Assembly: GCA_015999745.1 (NCBI GenBank) | Contig: JAECQP010000024.1 | Location: forward strand, 1-49,154 | Length of the DNA: 49,154 nucleotides | Reading direction: 5' to 3' | From: Sphingobacteriia bacterium | GTDB lineage: Bacteria; Bacteroidota; Bacteroidia; Chitinophagales; Chitinophagaceae | Part shown: piece after piece, positions 33,719 to 41,833 of the stretch | Position numbering within the stretch: the stretch's first letter is position 1 | How the letters are laid out: each line of letters opens with the position of its first letter | Notes under the pieces: generated by a model | What the model saw: the letters and a program-made list of their open reading frames with translations, nothing else | Told to the model about the DNA's origin: nothing | Databases searched by the model: none | Position numbers and translations under genes: made by a program

Positions 33719-33749
33719 CAAAAAAATACATCCATGGAGATGGATGTAT
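33719..33749 (-). terminator. Hairpin plus T-tract immediately before the LptF/G gene
   Basis: A perfect 10-bp stem ATACATCCAT / ATGGATGTAT (33726-33735 / 33740-33749) with a 4-base loop is followed on the minus strand by seven T's (33726-33720). It ends 19 bases before the LptF/G start at 33700. It may be the tgt terminator, but any promoter for the downstream gene would then have to sit upstream of it, so it could act as an attenuator. Confidence 0.75.
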
Positions 33750-33903
33750 AATTTACGGACTTCAAAAGATAACGGATTAATAAGCTTTGTGAAAATAGTA
33801 CGAAGTCCTCTATAAGTTGAACGTTTCGTATAAAAGTTAATAAATATAAAAAGTGCGGAAAATTATCCCCACACCTACGTCGGTTTGTTTGGTTTCTGTA
33901 AAC

Positions 33904-35043
33904 TTATAATCTGCGCCTGATCACTTCCAGTGTTTCCTTCTTCCAACTAACGTAATTACCAGAAATAATATTGTTTCGGGCCTCTTTAACCAGCCAGAGA
34001 TAAAAGGCAAGGTTTTGTATACTGGCCAGTTGCAATCCCAATATTTCCCCTGCAATAAACAAATGCCGGATATAAGCTTTGGAGTAATACTGGCTGTGTT
34101 CAGAAGGCAGTCCCGGATCGATGGGGCTGAAATCTGTTGCCCATTTCTTGTTCCGGATATTGATTACCCCCTGGGTGGTAAACAGCATACCGTTTCTTCC
34201 ATTCCTGGTGGGCATCACGCAATCGAACATATCAATGCCCAGGTCAATGCATTCCAGCAGGTTCCAGGGAGTTCCCACTCCCATCAAATAACGGGGCTTG
34301 TTTTGGGGAAGATTTTCGGCGCAGAGTGCAGTAAACTCATACATCATTTCTTCCGGTTCTCCCACACTCAGTCCGCCAATGGCATTACCCGCCGCATTTT
34401 TGGAAGAGATATAGTCGCAGGATTCTTTGCGCAGATCCTTATAGGTACTACCCTGTACAATTGGAAAAAGATTTTGTGTGTACCCATATTTATCGGGTGT
34501 TTCAGCCAGGCGGCTGATGCAACGATCGAGCCAGCGATGCGTCAGGTGCATGCTCTTTTTGGCATACCCATAATCGCTTGGGTATGGTGGGCACTCATCA
34601 AAAGCCATGATAATGTCGGCGCCGATGCTACGCTGTATATCCATCACCGATTCGGGAGAAAACAGGTGCCTGCTCCCATCAATATGCGACTGAAACACCA
34701 CGCCTTCTTCCCGGATCTTTCTGTTGGCGGCCAGGGAAAACACCTGGTATCCGCCGCTATCCGTTAATATGGGCCGGTTCCATCCGTTGAATTGATGCAG
34801 TCCCCCGGCTGCTTCCAGCACTTCCGTACCCGGACGCAGGTACAGGTGATAGGTATTGCCCAGGATGATTTGGGCCTGTATATCGGTTTTCAGCTGCTGC
34901 TGGGTTACGGCCTTCACGCTGCCAACGGTACCCACCGGCATAAATATGGGTGTTTGTATCACGCCATGATCGGTTGTGATGGTACCCGCCCTTGCGGCAG
35001 AGCCCCGGACGGTGGTTTCGAGCGAAAAACTAAGTTCAGCCAT
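33904..35043 (-). CDS. tgt: tRNA-guanine transglycosylase without the usual Zn ligands
   Basis: The 379-residue Tgt exchanges guanine-34 of certain tRNAs for the queuosine precursor preQ1. Catalytic residues are D95 (T-D-S-G-G-Y-Q-V-F) and D274 (M-F-D-C-V-M-P-T-R), with the substrate-binding G-G-L-S-V-G-E (about 223-229). The usual zinc site (C-x-C-x2-C plus His in T-I-H-N-L) is missing: residues about 310-320 read P-G-L-P-S-E-H-S-Q-Y-Y and the His is Q343 in S-I-Q-N-L-A-F. All else is complete, so a zinc-free variant is likely rather than a dead enzyme. The start lies in an inverted repeat shared with the divergent glycosyltransferase. Confidence 0.93.
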   Translation of the reverse strand: MAELSFSLETTVRGSAARAGTITTDHGVIQTPIFMPVGTVGSVKAVTQQQLKTDIQAQIILGNTYHLYLRPGTEVLEAAGGLHQFNGWNRPILTDSGGYQVFSLAANRKIREEGVVFQSHIDGSRHLFSPESVMDIQRSIGADIIMAFDECPPYPSDYGYAKKSMHLTHRWLDRCISRLAETPDKYGYTQNLFPIVQGSTYKDLRKESCDYISSKNAAGNAIGGLSVGEPEEMMYEFTALCAENLPQNKPRYLMGVGTPWNLLECIDLGIDMFDCVMPTRNGRNGMLFTTQGVINIRNKKWATDFSPIDPGLPSEHSQYYSKAYIRHLFIAGEILGLQLASIQNLAFYLWLVKEARNNIISGNYVSWKKETLEVIRRRL

Positions 35044-35083
35044 GCGGCAAAAGTAGGGCTCTTTGCCTTATTTTTGCCGCATG
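35041..35083. promoter_or_regulatory. Divergent promoters in a perfect inverted repeat with both start codons
   Basis: CATGCGGCAAAA (35041-35052) is the exact reverse complement of TTTTGCCGCATG (35072-35083), separated by 19 bases. The tgt start codon lies in the left arm (minus strand) and the glycosyltransferase start at 35081 in the right arm. Exact TAnnTTTG elements, TACTTTTG (35054-35047, minus) and TATTTTTG (35069-35076, plus), end only 3-4 bases before the ATGs. Transcription would then begin at or next to the start codon, giving leaderless mRNAs. Confidence 0.65.
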
Positions 35084-36205
35084 ATCATACCTTCTATTGT
35101 CTGGACTATCTGCTTTGGAGTATTTTGTGCAATCATAGCCATTCAAGTTTTCTACTATCTCTATTTTTTCAGCAGGCTGGCATTCTTTAAACCCCGTACC
35201 AAAGCGGTGAATGTAGAGCACCCTGTTTCCGTGGTCATCTGCGCCCGCGATGAAGCCCATAACCTGGTAAAAAACCTGCCCGGTGTGCTGGTACAGGATT
35301 ATAAAACCAGCCATGAGCTGGTACTGGTCAACGACAATTCCAGCGATGAAACCAAATACATCATTGATGAATTCAAGCGCTCCTTTAAAAACCTGAACCT
35401 GATCGATTTAACACAGGAAGCCAAAATGATCACCGGGAAAAAATTCCCACTTTCGATGGGCATCAAAAGTGCCAAACACGAAATTGTATTATTGACCGAT
35501 GCCGATTGCGTACCTGCATCAGAATTCTGGATCCAGAAAATGCAGGACAGCTACGATGACGATATTGAAATTGTACTTGGTTACGGCGCATACCATAAAA
35601 AAACCGGACTGCTCAACAAACTGATCCGTTTTGAAACATTTCATACTGCGATTCAATACATGTCTTATGCGCTGGCAGGTACGCCATATATGGGAGTAGG
35701 CCGGAACCTGAGCTACAAGAAAAACGTATTCCTGCGCAACAAAGGATTTTCCTCGATCAATCAGATTCCCAGCGGAGACGACGATCTGTTTATCAACCAG
35801 GTGGCTACTGCAAAAAATACAGCGGTGGTGGTAGATCACGATACCCATACCCTGAGTGAGCCCAAGAAATCCTGGGGCGACTGGATGTCGCAGAAATACA
35901 GGCATTATACCACCGGCAAATACTATAAACCTATTCATAAATTTTTACTGGGATTGTATTCCCTGACATTGTTCCTGCTTTATCCGTTAATGGTCATCAG
36001 CATCATCTTCTTTAACTGGTGGCTTACACTGGCCGTATACGGTGTAAGGCTGATCATTCAGGCAATTATGTACTTCAAGGCCATGAAAAAACTGAATGAA
36101 TCCGACCTCTTCCCCTGGTTTATTTTACTTGATTTCTGGATGTTCTTTTATTTCATCTTTACAGCCCCTGCCATATGGAAAGCACCCCGCAAAAACTGGA
36201 ATTAA
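35081..36205 (+). CDS. Glycosyltransferase family 2, membrane-bound
   Basis: About 374 residues: an N-terminal membrane helix (about 3-25), a GT-A domain (V-V-I-C-A-R-D-E-A-H-N-L, L-V-N-D-N-S-S-D-E-T, and the metal-binding D-A-D-C in L-L-T-D-A-D-C), a later G-D-D-D-L-F acceptor motif with R-H-Y near W-M-S-Q-K-Y, and two to three C-terminal helices. This is a processive or polyprenyl-type GT2 layout; the sugar and acceptor are not identifiable. The ATG at 35081 lies in the inverted repeat and near a -7 element, so it is preferred over 35063. The last 31 bases overlap rsmG. Confidence 0.88.
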   Translation: MIIPSIVWTICFGVFCAIIAIQVFYYLYFFSRLAFFKPRTKAVNVEHPVSVVICARDEAHNLVKNLPGVLVQDYKTSHELVLVNDNSSDETKYIIDEFKRSFKNLNLIDLTQEAKMITGKKFPLSMGIKSAKHEIVLLTDADCVPASEFWIQKMQDSYDDDIEIVLGYGAYHKKTGLLNKLIRFETFHTAIQYMSYALAGTPYMGVGRNLSYKKNVFLRNKGFSSINQIPSGDDDLFINQVATAKNTAVVVDHDTHTLSEPKKSWGDWMSQKYRHYTTGKYYKPIHKFLLGLYSLTLFLLYPLMVISIIFFNWWLTLAVYGVRLIIQAIMYFKAMKKLNESDLFPWFILLDFWMFFYFIFTAPAIWKAPRKNWN

Positions 36206-36834
36206 TCACCAAATATTTTGATGATTTTACCGGCAAACAGCTGGAACAGCTATCCTTACTGGATGAACTCTATAAGGAATGGAATACAAAGATCAATGTA
36301 ATTTCCAGGAAAGACATCGACAGCATTTACCTGCATCATGTACTTCACTCGCTCAGCATTGCGGCCATTGCCGGTTTCGAACCGGGGATGAACATCATTG
36401 ATATCGGTTGCGGTGGTGGTTTTCCCGGTGTACCGCTGGCCATTTTTTTTCCAGAGGTACAGTTTCACCTGGTAGACAGTATTGCCAAGAAATTGAAGGT
36501 GGTGGAGGCTGTATGCGAAGGTGCCGGAATTAAAAACATTACCACACAACATACCCGTGCGGAAGATATCAAAAACAGGAAATTCGAATATGCGGTTTCC
36601 CGTGCAGTAGCACCGTTAAAAGATCTGCTGCAATGGAGCATGCCGCTGCTGAAAAAACAACCGGGTGCAGCAACAGGCCCCGATTACCTGCGAAACGGAC
36701 TGATCTGCCTGAAAGGCGGCGATCTTACCCAGGAAATTTTTGAAAGCGGTGTAAGGCCCAGGATGATGCCTATCGTCAAGATTTTCCCCGAGCCCTATTT
36801 TGAAGAGAAGTACATTCTTCACGTTGCCAAATAA
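36175..36834 (+). CDS. rsmG: 16S rRNA (guanine-527-N7)-methyltransferase
   Basis: The 219-residue RsmG (GidB) methylates the N7 of G527 in 16S rRNA. Motif I is D-I-G-C-G-G-G-F-P-G-V-P-L-A-I, the N-terminal N-V-I-S-R-K-D block and the A-V-S-R-A-V-A-P-L-K-D-L motif follow the family. It starts inside the end of the glycosyltransferase gene (31-base overlap), indicating co-transcription. It is followed by a bidirectional hairpin before the convergent M1 peptidase. Confidence 0.95.
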   Translation: MESTPQKLELITKYFDDFTGKQLEQLSLLDELYKEWNTKINVISRKDIDSIYLHHVLHSLSIAAIAGFEPGMNIIDIGCGGGFPGVPLAIFFPEVQFHLVDSIAKKLKVVEAVCEGAGIKNITTQHTRAEDIKNRKFEYAVSRAVAPLKDLLQWSMPLLKKQPGAATGPDYLRNGLICLKGGDLTQEIFESGVRPRMMPIVKIFPEPYFEEKYILHVAK

Positions 36835-36843
36835 CCCATAAAA

Positions 36844-36881
36844 AAACACAGACAAAACGGATATTGCTTCTGTCTGTGTTT
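36844..36881. terminator. Bidirectional hairpin terminator
   Basis: AAACACAGACA (36844-36854) pairs with TGTCTGTGTTT (36871-36881), an 11-bp perfect stem. It is flanked by A's on the left and T's on the right, so it can stop rsmG transcripts and those of the convergent M1 peptidase. Confidence 0.8.
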
Positions 36882-36908
36882 ATTATAGTATCCGTAGCGG
36901 CGGTATTT

Positions 36909-38774
36909 CTATTCGGGTATCACCAGCTTATTATTGGCCTTGTTCACATCCGCCAAACGCAGGCTGGGATCAATTTCAATGGAACGGATCTCCTGAATGG
37001 CTCTTTCCGTAGTAAAGCTGTATTCCGGATGCGTCCATCTCCATGCAGTATGAACAGTTCTTGGAATGGCATTCTCCGCAGGTTTTTCTCCATACATCAG
37101 GTTCAATGGAATCACATGCATTTCCTGTGTGCCATCCCTGAAAGTAATCAGTACATCAACCGGCATCGGCATCTTTCCTGCCCGCTTAATGGTAATAGCC
37201 GTTTTACCATCATTCACCGCAATATTTCCTACGGCATAGTCGATGGTTTTGGTGCTGTTGATCCAGTACTCTTTGTACCAGTCCAGTTCCATACCGCTGA
37301 CTTTTTCTGCCACGCGGATAAAATCGTTCGGATTGGGGTGTTTGAATTTCCAGGTATTGTAATAGGCCAGTAAAATTTTATCTCTTACCACATCCCCTAC
37401 AATATATCCAAGCTGCTCCATAAAGATGGAGCCCTTGCTGTAAGATGCTACACTATAGGCATAATTGGTATTATAATGGTCTGCATGGGTACTTGCCGGT
37501 TCTTCATAGCCGCTCTTCACCAGGGCAAAATAACTTTTGTAAGAGCCATCGTACCAGAAATCTTTTTTGCTTCTCAGGGTAGCCATTACCCTTGTGCTGG
37601 AATAATCGGTAAAACCCTCGTCCATCCAGGGATACAGGGCTTCATTACTGCCCATCATCATCTGGTACCAGCTGTGCATCCACTCGTGTATCGCGGTTCC
37701 GATGCTTGCACTCTTAATCAGGGTACCCATCGGATACTCCATACCTCCGTCTCCGCCCTGCACAAATGTGTAGGTTTTATAAGGGTAAGCGCCAAAGGTT
37801 TTTGCCATGACCGGATAAGCCAGTGCACAGGTATCTGCCATGCGCTGCCAGCGGATTTCCAGTGAATCAACCGCTTTATACACCACACGGATCAATGGAC
37901 CGTTGGCGGTTTTACGGGTAATCATTTTATAAGACGGGTCTGCAGCCCACATGAAATCATGCACATTATTCGCCTGCCATTTCCAGGTAAGCGTAGCGCC
38001 GGATACCGGTTTTATTTTTACCCCTTCCGCTTCATAACCAAATCCGGTTTCGTTACCGTTCAGCAGGTCTCCTCCGGCAGTTACCATGTAATTTTTGTCG
38101 ATGGTGATGTTCACGTCGAAATCTCCCCACACGCCATAAAATTCCCGGGCTATATAGGGGTTGGCGTTCCATCCCTGGTAATCGTACTCGGCAACCTTGG
38201 GATACCATTGGCTCATACTATAGCGGATGCCTTCCTTATTGTCTCTGCCGCTTCTTCTAACCTGCAAGGGAACCTGTGCCTCAAAAGCAACATCCATGGC
38301 AAGCTTCGATTTAGGAAGCAGCGGTTTATTCAATACCACTTCCAGAATGGTTTCGTGTTCTTTCAGTTGTTGCGCAACACCATTGATCAATACGGATTGT
38401 ACCTTCTGGTAACCGATTTCTTCAGGAGTTAATTTGCTGATGCGGTCCTTTACACGGGAGTCCCAGTCCAGGCCATCCGTTTCGCGCTTGGGGTTGGGAT
38501 CACTCAAGCGGGTTTTGCCCAGCTCACGGCTTCTGACGTCCATACTGCTGTTGGGTTGAAAAGCATTCCAGTAGAGATGGAAAAATATTTTGTTCAACGT
38601 ATCGGTTGAATTGTTGGTGTATTCAATTTTTTCGGTTCCGGAAAAACGGTTGGTGGTAACGTCCATCTTTACATCAATCCTGTATTTGATTTTCTGCTGC
38701 CACCTGTCGGGCTGTGCAAACACCAATACAGTTATGATCAAGAAACCCATCGTAAGAGCGATCCTGTTATTCAT
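36909..38774 (-). CDS. M1-family zinc metallopeptidase, secreted
   Basis: The 621-residue protein has a signal peptide (about 1-20, ending V-F-A-Q) and an M1 aminopeptidase-type layout. The N-terminal beta domain leads to G-G-M-E-Y-P (343-348, the exopeptidase GxMEN-like motif) and H363-E364-x2-H367, with the third ligand E386 in W-M-D-E-G-F-T-D-Y. Zinc and catalytic residues are complete. It is likely an exported or periplasmic aminopeptidase for peptide utilisation. It is the last of a minus-strand series starting at recG but may have its own promoter. Confidence 0.92.
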   Translation of the reverse strand: MNNRIALTMGFLIITVLVFAQPDRWQQKIKYRIDVKMDVTTNRFSGTEKIEYTNNSTDTLNKIFFHLYWNAFQPNSSMDVRSRELGKTRLSDPNPKRETDGLDWDSRVKDRISKLTPEEIGYQKVQSVLINGVAQQLKEHETILEVVLNKPLLPKSKLAMDVAFEAQVPLQVRRSGRDNKEGIRYSMSQWYPKVAEYDYQGWNANPYIAREFYGVWGDFDVNITIDKNYMVTAGGDLLNGNETGFGYEAEGVKIKPVSGATLTWKWQANNVHDFMWAADPSYKMITRKTANGPLIRVVYKAVDSLEIRWQRMADTCALAYPVMAKTFGAYPYKTYTFVQGGDGGMEYPMGTLIKSASIGTAIHEWMHSWYQMMMGSNEALYPWMDEGFTDYSSTRVMATLRSKKDFWYDGSYKSYFALVKSGYEEPASTHADHYNTNYAYSVASYSKGSIFMEQLGYIVGDVVRDKILLAYYNTWKFKHPNPNDFIRVAEKVSGMELDWYKEYWINSTKTIDYAVGNIAVNDGKTAITIKRAGKMPMPVDVLITFRDGTQEMHVIPLNLMYGEKPAENAIPRTVHTAWRWTHPEYSFTTERAIQEIRSIEIDPSLRLADVNKANNKLVIPE

Positions 38775-38812
38775 ATGTCAATTTTGTAAATCGGAAGATA
38801 ATTATAAAAATA

Positions 38813-39475
38813 CTAACAACCCGCCACTACCACTACAATTTCACCTTTCACGTTTTTTGCCTTGAAATGATCCGCAACTTCCTGTAAGGTGCCGCGCTTG
38901 TTTTCCTCAAACATTTTAGTGAGCTCCCGGCTTACGGAACAGCTGCGGTCAGGCCCCAGGTAAGTAATGAGCTCTTCCAGTGTTTTTACCAGCCGCATCG
39001 GGCTTTCATAAAAAACAATGGTACGCTCTTCTTCCGCCAGTTTTTTCAGGAGGGTTTGGCGGCCTTTTTTCAACGGAAGAAATCCTTCGAATACAAAGCG
39101 GTTGGCAGGGATGCCGCTGTTCACCAAGGCAGGAACAAAAGCGGCTGCGCCGGGCAAACATTCCACCCGGATATTTTGTTGAATGCATTCGCGCACCAGT
39201 AAAAAAGCCGGATCAGAAATACCCGGCGTACCTGCATCTGTTACCAGCGCCATGGTTTTTCCGGCCTGCAACTGATCGGCCAGGTGTGCAACTACTTTGT
39301 GTTCGTTGTGCTGGTGATAGGGCGTAAGCGGCTTTTCTATTTTGTAATGCTGTAATAGTTTAGAAGAGGTCCTGGTATCCTCGCACAAAATCAGGTCCAC
39401 CTGCTGAAGCACTTCCAGTGCACGCAACGTGATATCTTTTAAATTACCGAGAGGTGTCGGAACTAAGTACAACAA
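38813..39475 (-). CDS. rsmI: 16S rRNA (cytidine-1402-2'-O)-methyltransferase
   Basis: The 220-residue RsmI has the SIRT/tetrapyrrole methylase fold with the family signatures V-P-T-P-L-G-N-L, C-E-D-T-R-T-S, T-D-A-G-T-P-G-I-S-D-P and a later E-S-P-M-R-L-V-K-T-L. It 2'-O-methylates C1402 of 16S rRNA. Translation appears to start at a TTG (39475), 5 bases after the purS stop; the next codon is also TTG, which reads as Leu, so the protein begins (M)-L-Y-L-V-P-T-P. Length is normal for the compact Bacteroidota version. Confidence 0.93.
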   Translation of the reverse strand: MLYLVPTPLGNLKDITLRALEVLQQVDLILCEDTRTSSKLLQHYKIEKPLTPYHQHNEHKVVAHLADQLQAGKTMALVTDAGTPGISDPAFLLVRECIQQNIRVECLPGAAAFVPALVNSGIPANRFVFEGFLPLKKGRQTLLKKLAEEERTIVFYESPMRLVKTLEELITYLGPDRSCSVSRELTKMFEENKRGTLQEVADHFKAKNVKGEIVVVVAGC

Positions 39476-39479
39476 AGGA

Positions 39480-39725
39480 TTAAATTATGGCAATCTCATA
39501 AAACTCCATTACCGGATTGGCAAGCAGTTGTTTGCTGGCAGATTCGGCAATGGCTTTGGCAGCTTCAGGGCTGTCTGCTTCAACAGCCAGCGTGATATGT
39601 TTACCAACACGAACATCCTGCACAGAATGAATACCCAGGTTGTTCAGCCCGCCCAACACAGCCTTACCCTGCGGATCCAATAAGTCTTTCAAAGGCATCA
39701 CCGTAATCTGTACATTGTATATCAT
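39480..39725 (-). CDS. purS: Phosphoribosylformylglycinamidine synthase subunit PurS
   Basis: The 81-residue PurS is the small subunit that bridges PurL and PurQ in FGAM synthase, step 4 of purine synthesis. It shows the family pattern V-M-P-L-K-D-L-L-D-P-Q-G-K-A-V, G-V/I-H-S-V-Q-D-V-R-V-G-K and K-Q-L-L-A-N-P-V-M-E-F-Y. Its ATG overlaps the pssA stop by 4 bases (ATGA), so the two are coupled. PurL and PurQ are not adjacent. Confidence 0.93.
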   Translation of the reverse strand: MIYNVQITVMPLKDLLDPQGKAVLGGLNNLGIHSVQDVRVGKHITLAVEADSPEAAKAIAESASKQLLANPVMEFYEIAII

Positions 39726-40489
39726 GATTCAACTTGTTTGAAGCTCAAAGATAGAATTACATAAGCAAAAAAACTGACCGAAACCGCCAACCAGCCAAAA
39801 ACAATTGCGGAAACCAGTGCTATCCCCCCCAACAACAGGAATGGCAGGGCCTTTTTAAAGGTAAAACCATTGAATTTCATAGCCAGCATCGGCAACCTGG
39901 ATACCATTAAATAAGACACGATCCCAATCAGTCCGTACCAAACCCATTTATTCAGCATCAGGTTCAACAGCCATTCTTCCTGGTTGTACCAATACAGCAT
40001 CGGGAAGGAGGCAAACAATAAGCCTGCAGCAGGAATGGGCACTCCCTTAAAGCCATATTGCTGGTTCTTGTCGATATTGAAACGGGCCAGCCTGTAAGCG
40101 CCGGCGCAGGGGAGCAGAAACGCAGGGAGCAACCACAAAATAGAAACATCCAGCCCTCCCGGATCCTGCGAAAAACAAAAACGCAGAAACTGAAAAGCTA
40201 TCAGCCCAGGGGCCACCCCAAAACTCACTGCATCGGCAAGAGAATCCAATTGCCTGCCCATTTCCGAAGAAACATTCAGCAAACGCGCAACAAATCCGTC
40301 AAAGAAATCCACCAGGGCAGCGCCAATGATGAGCCATCCGGCCCACATCATTTTTTCCGGTAACACCACCAGGTTTTCACCGTCGGCTGCAACGGATAGT
40401 GTAAGACCGGGTTGCAGGATGTATACAATGGCTGTTACCCCAAAAAAGAGATTGATTAAGGTAAATATATTCGCTATCTGCTTGATCAT
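39722..40489 (-). CDS. pssA: CDP-diacylglycerol-serine O-phosphatidyltransferase
   Basis: The 255-residue multi-pass membrane enzyme makes phosphatidylserine, the precursor of phosphatidylethanolamine. The CDP-alcohol phosphotransferase motif D-x2-D-G-x2-A-R-x8-G-x3-D-x3-D is complete (D-F-F-D-G-F-V-A-R...G-R-Q-L-D-S-L-A-D). Helices surround it and the length suits the Bacteroidota PssA type. Its last 4 bases overlap the purS start. It could serve another CDP-alcohol, but serine is the usual choice in this lineage. Confidence 0.88.
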   Translation of the reverse strand: MIKQIANIFTLINLFFGVTAIVYILQPGLTLSVAADGENLVVLPEKMMWAGWLIIGAALVDFFDGFVARLLNVSSEMGRQLDSLADAVSFGVAPGLIAFQFLRFCFSQDPGGLDVSILWLLPAFLLPCAGAYRLARFNIDKNQQYGFKGVPIPAAGLLFASFPMLYWYNQEEWLLNLMLNKWVWYGLIGIVSYLMVSRLPMLAMKFNGFTFKKALPFLLLGGIALVSAIVFGWLAVSVSFFAYVILSLSFKQVES

Positions 40490-40512
40490 TTTTTATTGAA
40501 TTATGCCGGCGG

Positions 40513-41805
40513 CTATTTCCGTTTCATCAACGCTTCAATTTCATCTGCAGTATTTGGGATATTCTTCATCAGGTCCATACTGCCGTTCTTCGTGATCCAC
40601 ACATTGTTTTCGATGCGGATGCCCATTTTTTCTTCTTCAATATAAATGCCCGGTTCAATGGTGAACAACATACCGGCCTTAACAGGTGCTGTTCTGGTGC
40701 CCAGGTCGTGTACATCCAGCCCCAGGTGGTGCGAAATACCATGATACAGGTATTTTCTGTAAGCCCTGTTTTCCCGGTCTTCGTTCTTTACATCGCTCTT
40801 GGTCAATAACCCTATTTTCTGGAACTGCTTTGTAGCTTCATCCCCTACCTTTTCTGTATAGTTCACCACCGAAATACCCGGTTTTAAAATGGATTTCGCA
40901 TAGTTGTGCAGATGCAGGCAGGCATCGTATACAACGCGTTGCCTTTTACTGAATTTGCCATTCACGGGAACGGTCCTGGTAAGGTCTGCATTATAACCGC
41001 CGTATTGTGCACCAAAATCCATCAGGATCAGTTCGCCATCATTACAGATACCGTTATTACTTACATAATGCAAGGTACGGGCGTTGTCGCCGCTGGCAAT
41101 GATGCTGCCGTATGCAGGGCCTGTAGCGCGCTGGCTCAGGAAGCTGTGCACAATCTCGGCTTCAATTTCATATTCGGTAACACCGGGCTGAATAAATTTC
41201 AGCAGTCTTCTGAATGCGACTTCAGTAATATCAATAGCCTGTTGAACAACCACTATTTCTTCCCTGGTCTTGATGCCCCTTAATTCTTTCAGAATCTTTG
41301 CGGCGCGCTGGTATTGGTGCAGCGGATATTGTTGCTTCATTTCATCAATGAAGCGGTACTCACGGCTGCGGATAGTGGAGGCTTTCCGGTCATTTTCATT
41401 ACTGTCTAAGTAAATAGTATCGGCAAGATGGATCCATCCCTGCAGCAGGGCATCCAGGCTGTCTAACCATACAATGGTTTTGATGCCGGAAATAGCGCTT
41501 GCTTCTGCAGCCCTTAATCTTTTACCATCCCATTTTTCCTTGAGTGCATTTGGTCTTACCAATACCAGTACCTCCCTGTATTTGGGATCCGGGCAATCCG
41601 GAAATAAAATGACCATGGAATCTTCCTGTTCAATACCACTGAGCCAGAACAGGTCATTATTCTGTTTGAACGTATGGAGTGCATCCCCATTGGAAGGAAA
41701 TTCATCATTGCTTACAAAAACGGCAATACTGTCAGGCAGCATTTTAGCCGCAAATTTTTTTCTGTTATTGACAAATAACCTGGGGTCCAGCGGAAGGTAT
41801 TTCAT
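40513..41805 (-). CDS. pepP: Xaa-Pro aminopeptidase (M24)
   Basis: The 430-residue protein has an AMP_N creatinase-like N-terminal domain (about 1-165) and an M24 pita-bread domain. The metal ligands can be traced as D-F-G-A-Q-Y-G-G-Y-N-A-D-L-T-R (both Asp), H in H-G-I-S-H-H-L-G-L, E in T-I-E-P-G-I-Y and E in G-I-R-I-E-N-N. It removes N-terminal residues preceding proline, dimetal-dependent and cytoplasmic. It lies 28 bases after the PorP gene in the minus-strand series. Confidence 0.95.
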   Translation of the reverse strand: MKYLPLDPRLFVNNRKKFAAKMLPDSIAVFVSNDEFPSNGDALHTFKQNNDLFWLSGIEQEDSMVILFPDCPDPKYREVLVLVRPNALKEKWDGKRLRAAEASAISGIKTIVWLDSLDALLQGWIHLADTIYLDSNENDRKASTIRSREYRFIDEMKQQYPLHQYQRAAKILKELRGIKTREEIVVVQQAIDITEVAFRRLLKFIQPGVTEYEIEAEIVHSFLSQRATGPAYGSIIASGDNARTLHYVSNNGICNDGELILMDFGAQYGGYNADLTRTVPVNGKFSKRQRVVYDACLHLHNYAKSILKPGISVVNYTEKVGDEATKQFQKIGLLTKSDVKNEDRENRAYRKYLYHGISHHLGLDVHDLGTRTAPVKAGMLFTIEPGIYIEEEKMGIRIENNVWITKNGSMDLMKNIPNTADEIEALMKRK

Positions 41806-41833
41806 GCAAAATCAATTAGACCTGCAAGATAAA

